Assembly: GCA_024280485.1 (NCBI GenBank)
Contig: JAJRQB010000096.1
Location: 1 to 37,044, forward strand
Source of the DNA: Deltaproteobacteria bacterium
Lineage (GTDB): Bacteria; Desulfobacterota; Desulfuromonadia; Desulfuromonadales; Geopsychrobacteraceae
Direction: 5' to 3'
Length of the DNA stretch: 37,044 nucleotides
Shown: positions 25,256 through 32,362 of the stretch, one piece after another
How the letters are laid out: every line of letters starts with the position of its first letter
Numbering within the stretch: position 1 is the first letter of the stretch
Notes under the pieces: generated by a model
What the model was told of the DNA's origin: nothing
The model's input: only the letters and a program-made list of their open reading frames with translations
The model's database searches: none
Made by a program: the position numbers and the translations under genes

Positions 25256-25921
25256 ATGTCAGCACTAAATCACCTCAGAGAATATCGCGTCGTACAAGTG
25301 ACACTCCCTCGTCATGACGGAGAATCATCTGTTATCGATGGTGTTGCTCTGGCTAAATCCCCCCCTATCTTTGAAATCACTTTTCTTCCGGATCAACTTC
25401 AGCCTGCTACTTTTGATGATCAGGCCGGTTGCCAGATATCTTTCGTCGTTGATAACGGAACAAAGCAGAGCTTTTCTGCCGAGGTTATCAACATTGCCAG
25501 TGATACCAAACTGCAATTACGGGCTCTTGAAGCACCCGGCCAGATGCAAAAGCGGGCTTATTTCAGGGTTGATGCTGCGCTGTCGGTCAGTTATTGGCCG
25601 ATTGATGTCGAGGATGTCAATGCGCAAACGGTACAAACTCCAGTTAACCTCAGCGGGGGTGGAATCCGTATCCCGGTCAAAGAAGAGATACCTGATGGGG
25701 CCAAAGTCGGCCTGGAGATCATTCTCGATGCCCCACATCCGCGCATTATTGAGTGCACAGCTGTGGTTATTCGCTCTTTTCTGCTGAGCGGAGTAATACA
25801 GCTTGCATTGCGCTTTATTGACATTGAAGATGAAGATCAGGATGCACTCGTTGCCTACTGCTTTGCTGAACAACGCAAGCAGTTGCGCCTCAAGGTGCAT
25901 ATGATGGGAATCGACCCCTAG
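25256..25921 (+). CDS. PilZ-domain protein (YcgR-like flagellar brake candidate)
   Basis: A 221-residue protein. The first ~100 residues form an N-terminal beta-rich domain like the YcgR N-domain. Residues ~100-200 are PilZ, with the c-di-GMP-binding RAYFR (RxxxR) and NLSGGG (D/NxSxxG). Both signatures are intact, so it should bind c-di-GMP. In YcgR this slows the flagellar motor. ATG at 25256 follows CAGG weakly; TTG at 25250 is an alternative. It closes the fliD-fliS-fliT run and faces a diguanylate cyclase gene across a shared terminator. Confidence 0.85.
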   Translation: MSALNHLREYRVVQVTLPRHDGESSVIDGVALAKSPPIFEITFLPDQLQPATFDDQAGCQISFVVDNGTKQSFSAEVINIASDTKLQLRALEAPGQMQKRAYFRVDAALSVSYWPIDVEDVNAQTVQTPVNLSGGGIRIPVKEEIPDGAKVGLEIILDAPHPRIIECTAVVIRSFLLSGVIQLALRFIDIEDEDQDALVAYCFAEQRKQLRLKVHMMGIDP

Positions 25922-25942
25922 ACTATTGAAAAATAAGAGTTT

Positions 25943-25980
25943 AAAAGAGCCCGTTCTCTTCTAGGAGAACGGGCTCTTTT
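25943..25980. terminator. Bidirectional terminator between the PilZ and GGDEF genes
   Basis: Bases 25943-25958 and 25965-25980 are perfectly complementary over 16 bp around TTCTAG. The stem ends in A4 and T4 runs, so it can terminate the convergent transcripts from both sides. Confidence 0.88.
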
Positions 25981-25985
25981 AAGTT

Positions 25986-26969
25986 CTAGATGGCCTGCAG
26001 AGGGTTTGATACCGGCAAGCTGTAATCAAAGGCTGGCAAAGATGGAGTTGCTGTTGGCAAAAAAGTCTCTGTGCGATTTCGACCACTATTTTTAGCCTGA
26101 TAGAGTGCAGAATCAGCCTCTCCAACCAGATCACTGGCGCCTGCGTTGCGGTTACCATCGAAACAAGTCAGGCCAATACTGGCGGTCAGTGCTGACTTAT
26201 TTTGCCAAAGTTCACCAGACAAAACTGCAAGCCCCTGGTGGAGGCGCTCTGCTAGCCGCTTTGCAGTGGCTGCTGTTGCTCCAGGGAGAATAATCACAAA
26301 TTCTTCACCACCATAACGACAGGCGACATCAGCGTCACGGACTGTTTCAGTGAAAACTCCTGAAACTGATTTAAGGATAGTGTCTCCGGCCTGATGGCCA
26401 TAGCAATCATTAAACCATTTAAAATGATCAAGATCGATTAACATCAAAGCAAAGGATATTCCACTACGGCGACTGCGTGAAACTTCCTGCCCCAGTCGCA
26501 GATCAAATGACGCACGGTTACCAAGACCGGTCAATGGATCACATAATGCCATTTGAGCCAGTTCTGCCCTACGGTTACGCAGATGAATGATCTGCTCTGA
26601 ACGCTTGAGATGCCCATTAATACGAGCAGTTAATTCAGAAGTCGGTGTAACAAAGGTAACGCTGTCGCATGCCCCGAGTGCAAGCCCCCGCAGTCGTTGC
26701 TCACGCGCCCCCTCTTTGGTGAAGATCAATAATGGGATATCAGTCCATGCCGGATTAAGATGCACAGTTTCAAGCCAGTCTGTCGAATCATCTATGGTGC
26801 CGAATGCCCAGAGAATCATGTCTATTTTCTGTTTTTGCAACTCAGCGATGGCATCTTCTCCGCTAGAGCAGACAACAACCTGAGAAAAAATTTGAGTCTT
26901 CAGAACTTTCTTCTCCAAGGCACCACGTGGTGGATTGTTGGTGGAGATGATAAGGGCAGTAGCTGTCAT
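25986..26969 (-). CDS. Diguanylate cyclase with degenerate receiver domain
   Basis: A 327-residue protein. Residues ~1-120 have a receiver fold outline, but the phospho-Asp position is Ala55 (DMILWAF) and the Lys before the conserved Pro is Thr, so phosphorylation is not expected. Residues ~140-305 are a GGDEF domain with active-site GGEEF (220-224), the substrate helix region LIDLDHFKWFND, and an inhibitory I-site RDAD (211-214) exactly five residues before GGEEF. It should therefore make c-di-GMP with product feedback. A sigma-28 promoter lies 46 bp upstream, tying it to flagellar gene expression; the PilZ gene next door is a likely receptor. Confidence 0.9.
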   Translation of the reverse strand: MTATALIISTNNPPRGALEKKVLKTQIFSQVVVCSSGEDAIAELQKQKIDMILWAFGTIDDSTDWLETVHLNPAWTDIPLLIFTKEGAREQRLRGLALGACDSVTFVTPTSELTARINGHLKRSEQIIHLRNRRAELAQMALCDPLTGLGNRASFDLRLGQEVSRSRRSGISFALMLIDLDHFKWFNDCYGHQAGDTILKSVSGVFTETVRDADVACRYGGEEFVIILPGATAATAKRLAERLHQGLAVLSGELWQNKSALTASIGLTCFDGNRNAGASDLVGEADSALYQAKNSGRNRTETFLPTATPSLPAFDYSLPVSNPLQAI

Positions 26970-27014
26970 CGTTCAGTCCCTTTCGCGGTTGGCCAATCAG
27001 TCGGCGTTGCTTAG

Positions 27015-27042
27015 GTATCGGCAGTCCTCAACTCTTTCTTTA
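27015..27042 (-). promoter_or_regulatory. Predicted sigma-28 promoter of the GGDEF gene
   Basis: Reading the minus strand, TAAAGA (TAAA complement at 27039-27042), 16 bases, then GCCGATAC (27015-27022), which matches GCCGATAA at 7 of 8. It lies 45 bases before the start codon, a normal leader length. Confidence 0.7.
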
Positions 27043-27161
27043 GCAAAAACTAATCAAGCTCGGGAATCTTAAAAGCGAATTCTGTGCCAGAACTGCGCAG
27101 GCAAAACAAACCCTATATAAATTACATAGTTAAGATACTCTCCATAGTTTTCCTGCAAGGC

Positions 27162-27194
27162 GCATCTCAAACTTTACTGAGATGCCACTTTTTT
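27162..27194 (+). terminator. Orphan terminator-like hairpin between divergent flagellar promoters
   Basis: GCATCTC (27162-27168) pairs with GAGATGC (27179-27185), and six T follow at 27189-27194. No gene precedes it on this strand. It may insulate fliK, or end a short transcript starting near a TATATA at 27114. The rest of the 26970-27252 gap holds only the two sigma-28 sites. Confidence 0.45.
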
Positions 27195-27217
27195 GACATC
27201 CGTCAGCAATGATATTC

Positions 27218-27245
27218 TAAAGTACAGGGGTTTCCTTGCCGATAA
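27218..27245 (+). promoter_or_regulatory. Predicted sigma-28 promoter of fliK
   Basis: TAAAGT (from 27218), 16 bases after TAAA, then a perfect GCCGATAA (27238-27245). This is the best sigma-28 match in the window. The ATG at 27253 is only 8 bases after the -10, so the message would be leaderless or nearly so. Confidence 0.75.
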
Positions 27246-27252
27246 GGACAGC

Positions 27253-29064
27253 ATGACGATTGTAAACCCTCTGGTATCTTCCCATGTGGTCATACAGGCG
27301 ACAACGACGGCCACACGTCCCGAAGAACGACAGAACGATCTGCGCGTTGAGCAGATTGTGCGGGCAACTGTTGTCGAAGGCGGCCTAGATAAGGCGCTGC
27401 TCGATTTAAAGGGTCAAAAGGTCTTGATTCAATCAGAGCAGGAATTACAGACGGGACAAAAACTTCAACTTCAGGTTTTAACCACACACCCAAAGCTCTC
27501 ATTTAAGCTCCTTGCCACCCCCCTCGAGTCGCACCTCGCCTCACTTTTGCCTTTACTGGCAAAACCTTTTAACTGGGATTCATTGACACAGCAAGTCCAA
27601 CAAGGAATGAAGCCACAGTCAGAGCCCATGAAACAGACCCTCGAAAAACTGTCGACTTTTTTACGCCCTCAGACTGAGGTTCCGACGCAGGATATTGCTA
27701 AAATCGCCTCAGTTCTGAGTCAGTTAAAAACCTCTACACCGCTCTTTTCGGGAACAAATGGCCCGGCATTGGCGGCATCTATTGATCGACTCCTCACGGC
27801 TTTAAATTGGCAGGTTGAATCACCCGATTTAGCGACACAGTTAAAAGCGATAGCGGTGCAGTTTCGCCAACAGCCCGAGTTAATGCACGAGGTTACCCGT
27901 GGAGAACAAGAGAAGATTGCCGGGCTTTTAAAGCAGATAGATCAAACGTTGAAACCTCTTCAGCCCGAGCAGGCGCGTCATCTGGCCGCAGAATTGAAAC
28001 CGCGGTTAGCCGCTCATCCTACGAAACTTCCTCAGTTGATAATGCCGGGTGAACCAACCCCTCTTCCGCAACAGTTGAAAACCATGGTTCAACTGATTCA
28101 ACAGCAACCGAACCTAATCCACGAATTTCGTGGCATTGATCAGGAGAGGCTGACAGGGATCTTGACCCAAATCGGTCAAACGCATAAACCGCTGCAGTTT
28201 GAACAGGCTCAGCACTTAGCGACCGAACTAAAAGCCCTCCTGTCAACAAACCCTGCGCAGTTCACCCAACTGATTGGTGGTGCCAGTCAAAAGCTGCCGT
28301 TTTTCCTTCCGGCACAACCTGCTACTCATGAATTGTCACCATCGTTGCTCGGACAGATGATGGGTCTGTTCGAGCAACTTGAACTAGCTGTCGCAGAACA
28401 GCCCATCTGGCCACAGGACTTACGTCAAATTGTTCAGCAGGTTCTTGGTGCAATGCAACCCTTACTTTCTGAACCGGAGATACTGATCAAAAGTGAGAAC
28501 CTTGGGATCTTCTCCCAGTTATTCGGATTAAACCTTGAGGCGGAACTGTTGCGCGGCAAAACAAGAGACGCGCTGAGCAGTCTTAAGTTAGCACTGCTTG
28601 GAGAACGTACTGAGTTGGGGCCGAAAGGCGAAGAAGCCATTCACCGCATTGAATTGTTTCAAATTTGCCGGGTACGACTGGCTGAACAAAACTTAACCTT
28701 TGTGCCTTTACCTCTCCCCTTTCTGGAAGAGGGCTTCCTCCTTGTCGAAGAGCACAACCCAAAGGATCAGCAAGAGGAGACAGAAGGGAAAAGTACGCAA
28801 CTCTCTTTGCATTTAAGACTGTCATACCTTGGCAACCTGCGGATTGATATGCTGTCTGAGCCCTCAGGGATGTCGTTGCGATTCGCCTGTGAGGATCAGC
28901 AACGTGTAAACTTTCTTCAATCCTTAAATGATCAATTACAGGAGCGGCTGCAGGACTTAAATATTCGTGGCACCAGCTTTACGACTGGAGCTGAAACACC
29001 TGCAAATGTATTACTCAAAAAGTTACTGCCAGCGGCCCATAGAGTGTTGGATGATCGGGTGTAA
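27253..29064 (+). CDS. fliK: FliK-like flagellar hook-length control protein
   Basis: A 603-residue protein, Gln/Leu-rich, with the conserved FliK C-terminal domain at ~510-600 (LSLHLRLSYLGNLRIDMLSE, then a helix with NFLQSLNDQLQERLQDL). FliK is secreted as a molecular ruler and flips FlhB to filament export. Residues ~197-263 and ~275-341 are an internal duplication (QQPELMHEV / QQPNLIHEF; LKPLQPEQARHLAAELK / HKPLQFEQAQHLATELK). ATG at 27253 has AAGGA six bases upstream, but a sigma-28 -10 lies so close that this site may not be transcribed. The FlhB-like gene follows by three bases. Confidence 0.82.
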   Translation: MTIVNPLVSSHVVIQATTTATRPEERQNDLRVEQIVRATVVEGGLDKALLDLKGQKVLIQSEQELQTGQKLQLQVLTTHPKLSFKLLATPLESHLASLLPLLAKPFNWDSLTQQVQQGMKPQSEPMKQTLEKLSTFLRPQTEVPTQDIAKIASVLSQLKTSTPLFSGTNGPALAASIDRLLTALNWQVESPDLATQLKAIAVQFRQQPELMHEVTRGEQEKIAGLLKQIDQTLKPLQPEQARHLAAELKPRLAAHPTKLPQLIMPGEPTPLPQQLKTMVQLIQQQPNLIHEFRGIDQERLTGILTQIGQTHKPLQFEQAQHLATELKALLSTNPAQFTQLIGGASQKLPFFLPAQPATHELSPSLLGQMMGLFEQLELAVAEQPIWPQDLRQIVQQVLGAMQPLLSEPEILIKSENLGIFSQLFGLNLEAELLRGKTRDALSSLKLALLGERTELGPKGEEAIHRIELFQICRVRLAEQNLTFVPLPLPFLEEGFLLVEEHNPKDQQEETEGKSTQLSLHLRLSYLGNLRIDMLSEPSGMSLRFACEDQQRVNFLQSLNDQLQERLQDLNIRGTSFTTGAETPANVLLKKLLPAAHRVLDDRV

Positions 29065-29067
29065 GCT

Positions 29068-29361
29068 ATGATCGACAAACCGAATACAAAGAAACAGGCG
29101 ATTGCCTTGAACTATGATCGGCAAGCTGGTGGTGCCCCTAAAGTGGTTGCCAGCGGCCAAGGTGAGATCGCGCAAAAAATTCTAACCGCTGCTCGGCATG
29201 CGGGTGTCGATATTGTCGAAGATCCTGACCTGCTTGAAGTTCTCGCCAAGGTGCCTGTCGGGCAGGAGATTCCCTCGCAACTGTTTCACGCCGTAGCCGA
29301 GATTCTTGCCTTTGTTTACCAAGCCAACAACCGTTACGCGGCTCGCTCCAGCGAGCGCTGA
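29068..29361 (+). CDS. Stand-alone FlhB C-terminal domain protein (FhlB/FlhX type)
   Basis: A 97-residue protein equal to the cytoplasmic C-domain of the export switch FlhB, without its membrane part. It shows AIALNYD, GAPKVVASGQGEIAQKI, VDIVEDPDLLEVL, VPVGQEIPSQLFHAVAEILAF. The self-cleavage NPTH of FlhB is absent at the equivalent place (NTKKQAIAL). Similar proteins in epsilonproteobacteria can replace the cleaved FlhB fragment. Direct coupling to fliK, which acts on this FlhB domain, makes a role in the export switch likely. Confidence 0.85.
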   Translation: MIDKPNTKKQAIALNYDRQAGGAPKVVASGQGEIAQKILTAARHAGVDIVEDPDLLEVLAKVPVGQEIPSQLFHAVAEILAFVYQANNRYAARSSER

Positions 29362-29387
29362 CAAGCTTTTCCTCCCCTGAAAAACCC

Positions 29388-29416
29388 TTTACACCCGTCG
29401 ACCCTTAGTGTATCTT
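29388..29416 (+). promoter_or_regulatory. Sigma-70-type promoter of tRNA-Ser(GGA)
   Basis: TTTACA (29388-29393), 17 bases, TATCTT (29411-29416), ending 11 bases before the tRNA 5' end. Confidence 0.55.
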
Positions 29417-29427
29417 GTCCAGCCTGC

Positions 29428-29519
<92 letters not shown>

Positions 29520-29527
29520 CTACTTGT

Positions 29528-29643
29528 CTGATGAAAAACGCCGACCTGCTGCGTTACCCTCGGACCGCTTCAACGACGTACCATTGAGGTACGTCTTATT
29601 CGGCGGGCCTTCGGGCGCCTGGCATCTAAACATTTTTGATCAG
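29528..29643. repeat. Palindromic intergenic repeat R3
   Basis: CTGATGAAAAACGCC (29528-29542) is inverted imperfectly by ATTTTTGATCAG (29632-29643). The centre contains ACGTACCATTGAGGTACGT and, on the reverse strand, TACGTCG followed by AACGCAG, shared with R1 and R4. Confidence 0.6.
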
Positions 29644-29693
29644 CCCGGAAACTTTCTACGGTGTTGAAATTCGAAGAAAGCAAAACGGGTATA

Positions 29694-29816
29694 TGGCTAA
29701 GCAAAAAGCGCCAAATACAAGGCGCGCAATTGTCGAGCAATGAGGCGTACTTATGTACGTCGAAACAGCGAGAACAAATGCAGCAACGCAGTAGTTGGTG
29801 AGTTTTTGCGACGCCA
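29694..29816. repeat. Palindromic intergenic repeat R4
   Basis: TGGCTAAGCAAAAAGCGCCAA (start at 29694, shown in part) is inverted as TTGGTGAGTTTTTGCGACGCC ending at 29816. The core GCGTACTTATGTACGTCG and later AACGCAGTAG are shared with R1 and, inverted, with R3. R3 and R4 together fill 29516-29839 and there is no gene there. Confidence 0.6.
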
Positions 29817-29839
29817 TCTTCTTTATTTTACCGGCAGAA

Positions 29840-29945
29840 GTGACAGCCGGGTCCCACGCAACGAACGGTTGTGAACCCCGTCAGGCCCGGAAGGGAGCAG
29901 CGGCAGCAACATTGTTTGTGTGCCGTGGGAGTGCCTGGCTGTCAC
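29840..29945 (+). ncRNA. ffs: Signal recognition particle RNA (4.5S type)
   Basis: About 106 bases folding into one long hairpin. Ends GTGACAGCC (29840-29848) and GGCTGTCAC (29937-29945) are perfectly complementary. The apical domain has the universal SRP features GTCAGGCCCGGAAGGGAGCAGC (positions 29880-29901), with a GGAA tetraloop and the asymmetric bulge that binds Ffh. There is no Alu domain, so it is the small Gram-negative type. It lies 42 bp before dnaX, the usual neighbour in this lineage. Confidence 0.95.
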
Positions 29946-29987
29946 TTGTGTCTGTAACTTTCCCTTCCGCCAGCGGAGATTCTCCCC

Positions 29988-31682
29988 ATGTCGTACATGG
30001 TTCTGGCGCGCAAGTGGCGCCCCCAGCAATTTGATGATCTGATCGGCCAGGAACATGTCAGCCAAACGCTGAAGAATGCCATTACAGCGGACAGGGTGCA
30101 TCATGCCTTTCTTTTTACTGGTGCGCGCGGAGTTGGGAAAACATCTGCGGCACGAATCTTCGCAAAGGCTCTAAACTGCGCGGAGGGCCCGACCATAACT
30201 CCGTGTGGAGTCTGCCCTTCATGTGTCGAGATTACAGCCAGTCGCGGTATCGATGTCTTCGAGATTGATGGCGCTTCGAATACTGGCGTAGACGATATTC
30301 GCGAACTGCGCGAAAATATTCGTTACCTTCCTTCCATTTCTCGCTACAAACTGTTTATCATTGATGAAGTTCACATGCTTTCGATCAACGCTTTCAATGC
30401 CCTGTTGAAGACGCTTGAAGAACCGCCTGATCATGCTAAATTCATCTTCGCGACAACCGAACCACACAAAATTCCTGTTACCATTCTGTCCCGTTGCCAG
30501 CGTTTTGATTTCCGAAAAATCGCTGTAGGAAAAGTTGCCGCACGGCTCAAGACAATTGCCGAAGCCGAAGCCATCAATATCAGCGATGCCGGACTCGCCA
30601 TGATCGCGCGCGCCGGAGGTGGCAGTATGCGTGATTCTCAATCAACCTTCGATCAGGTTATCGCTTTCTTTGGTGAGCAGGTTGATGACACTCATCTCCA
30701 GGGCTTACTCGGCATGGTCGATCAGCGTTTGTTGATCAATCTGGTTGAGGCAATTTTTGACGGTGATGCGAGTCGTGGGCTAGGGATTCTGCAACGCGTT
30801 GACGAACAGGGGCATTCCTTTCGCAAATTTTGTCAACAATTGATCGACCTGGTCCGCTCGCTGCTTTTCATCTCCGTAGCTGATGATCCAGGAGACTTGC
30901 TTGAGGTCAGCTCTTCCGAGCTGCAAGAGCTACAACTTCTTGCCGCAGCGACCGATCTCAATCGCTTACAGCGCACCTTAGTTCTGCTGATGCAGACTGA
31001 GGCACAAATTGCACATTCTAACTATCCGCGCCTGAGCGTTGAGATGGCCGTAGTCAAGTTGGCCAACCTGCCAAGCGGGGCCGATGTTAGCGCCCTGATT
31101 CACAAACTTGATCTGATGGAAAAAAGACTACCAGCCTCAGGGGCCTCCGCCCCGAGTACGACAAGAGCGGAGGTCGCGGCACCTGCCCCGCCACCTCTTC
31201 CGACCGACGAGCCCGCCTTCGTGGAAGAGCCCCCAGCAAAAAAGGTTGAGGCCTCACCCGTTGCGATACAGGGACAAGCAGACTGGGCGGGGCTGATCGA
31301 TTTCGTCAATCGCAAACGTCGGGCAACAGGCTCGGTACTTGAGCATGCACATCCCTTGAGTCTGGAATTGCCACATTTAAAGATTGGCTATCCAGCGGGA
31401 TCGTTTAACCTACAATTCTTCGGTGACAGTGACACACGTGGTTCACTCGAAGCCATGGCGACGGAATATTTTGGCCAGGAGGTCAAAATTGAGGTGTCCC
31501 AACTGAGGGATGACCATAAATCTTCTACTCCCACCTTTGCGCAGCAGCAGAAGGAAGAGCAAATCAGTCGTCAGCAACAGTTGCGCGACAATGCCACCGA
31601 ACACCCAATGATCAAGGCAGCACAAACGATATTTGAGGGCGAGGTCGAAGATGTTCGCCCGATCGATAAAGGTTTTGTCTAA
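29988..31682 (+). CDS. dnaX: DNA polymerase III subunits tau (and probably gamma)
   Basis: A 564-residue clamp-loader ATPase that links the replicative polymerases. Walker A GARGVGKTS (45-53), a four-Cys zinc site (C64, C73, C76, C79), DE-box LFIIDEVHML and the sensor region with EEPPDHAKFIFATTEPHKIP are all present. After residue ~370 comes a Pro/Ala/Glu linker and the tau-specific C-domain. At codons 417-419 the sequence A AAA AAG is a slippery site; a -1 shift reaches TGA after one Gly codon, giving a 420-residue gamma form. Start ATG at 29988 has GGAG nine bases upstream. Confidence 0.95.
   Translation: MSYMVLARKWRPQQFDDLIGQEHVSQTLKNAITADRVHHAFLFTGARGVGKTSAARIFAKALNCAEGPTITPCGVCPSCVEITASRGIDVFEIDGASNTGVDDIRELRENIRYLPSISRYKLFIIDEVHMLSINAFNALLKTLEEPPDHAKFIFATTEPHKIPVTILSRCQRFDFRKIAVGKVAARLKTIAEAEAINISDAGLAMIARAGGGSMRDSQSTFDQVIAFFGEQVDDTHLQGLLGMVDQRLLINLVEAIFDGDASRGLGILQRVDEQGHSFRKFCQQLIDLVRSLLFISVADDPGDLLEVSSSELQELQLLAAATDLNRLQRTLVLLMQTEAQIAHSNYPRLSVEMAVVKLANLPSGADVSALIHKLDLMEKRLPASGASAPSTTRAEVAAPAPPPLPTDEPAFVEEPPAKKVEASPVAIQGQADWAGLIDFVNRKRRATGSVLEHAHPLSLELPHLKIGYPAGSFNLQFFGDSDTRGSLEAMATEYFGQEVKIEVSQLRDDHKSSTPTFAQQQKEEQISRQQQLRDNATEHPMIKAAQTIFEGEVEDVRPIDKGFV
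31238..31244 (+). other. Predicted programmed -1 frameshift site in dnaX
   Basis: The heptamer A AAA AAG is in the correct register (GCA AAA AAG), identical to the E. coli dnaX slippery sequence. After a -1 shift, translation reads GGT then TGA (31247-31249). GGAAGAG lies eight bases upstream and could act as the internal Shine-Dalgarno stimulator. I see only a weak downstream hairpin. Confidence 0.65.
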
Positions 31683-31718
31683 TAGATAGAGTCCATTCGT
31701 TTACAAGGAGAAAAGCAG

Positions 31719-32033
31719 ATGGCAAAAGGTCTTGGAAATATCATGAAGCAAGCACAGCAGATGCAGCAACGCATTGCCCGTGTCCAACAGGAACTTGAAG
31801 GTCGCGAAGTCGAGGCGACCTCTGGCGGCGGCATGGTAACTGCGTTGGTAAACGGCAAAATGCAGCTTGTCAGCCTGAAAATTGAAAAAGACGTGGTCGA
31901 CCCTGAGGATATCGAAATGCTGCAGGACCTGGTTTCGGCGGCGGTCAACGAAGCGATGAAACAAAGTCAGGAGATGATGCAGGAAGAGATGGGCAAGGTC
32001 ACAGGCGGAATGAACCTGCCTGGCATGTTCTAG
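31719..32033 (+). CDS. ybaB: YbaB/EbfC family nucleoid-associated protein
   Basis: A 104-residue small DNA-binding protein. The conserved features are KGLGNIMKQAQQMQQRIARV, LEGREVEATSGGGMV and a later DLVSAAVNEAMKQSQEMM. YbaB dimers bind DNA and are usually encoded between dnaX and recR. ATG follows AAGGAGAAAAGCAG, 36 bp after dnaX. Function in recombination or repair is inferred in the family from that gene order. Confidence 0.93.
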   Translation: MAKGLGNIMKQAQQMQQRIARVQQELEGREVEATSGGGMVTALVNGKMQLVSLKIEKDVVDPEDIEMLQDLVSAAVNEAMKQSQEMMQEEMGKVTGGMNLPGMF

Positions 32034-32081
32034 CCGACCAAGGGATTTATTGCTTCCAATCGGGAGGTTAAACTTCTATAT

Positions 32082-32137
32082 AATTCAGACAAAAAAGGCC
32101 ATCGGAATTAAAACCGATGGCCTTTTTTGTCTGAATT
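32082..32137 (+). terminator. Very long perfect terminator hairpin after ybaB
   Basis: Bases 32082-32105 and 32114-32137 pair without mismatch over 24 bp around an eight-base loop. GC core GGCCATCGG is followed by six T, so it can terminate both strands. It separates ybaB from recR. Confidence 0.88.
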
Positions 32138-32140
32138 GAA

Positions 32141-32362
32141 GCATTGACAACAAAAACTATTCAGGGGCGCTACATTTCAGTGTTGGCCGCCCAAACCTGT
32201 ATGCGGTATACGATAAAATATTGAAATGGAGAAGCATGTTGTGATAATGTCCCCGTCTGGTCAGACCAATGAACCAAAAATATTTTCGCTAAATTTTATT
32301 TTTTTAGCTTCCCTGAAGAAAATAGAACGGCATTTTAAAATGTTGGAAATAGTGGATTTTTC
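32141..32362 (+). promoter_or_regulatory. recR upstream region with TGGTC-A-GACCA palindrome
   Basis: No gene is seen in this gap. TGGTC (32258-32262) and GACCA (32264-32268) form a perfect odd palindrome of the TGGT-N3-ACCA type bound by FadR-subfamily GntR regulators. It lies 95 bp before recR. Possible promoter boxes (TTGACA at 32145, TATACG near 32206) have no well-spaced partner. Regulation of recR by this site is speculative. Confidence 0.3.

Noticed and set aside
26970-27252. A c-di-GMP (GEMM) riboswitch before the GGDEF or fliK gene
   Set aside because: I looked for the conserved GEMM core and its tetraloop receptor pattern and did not find them; the gap is explained by two sigma-28 sites and one hairpin.
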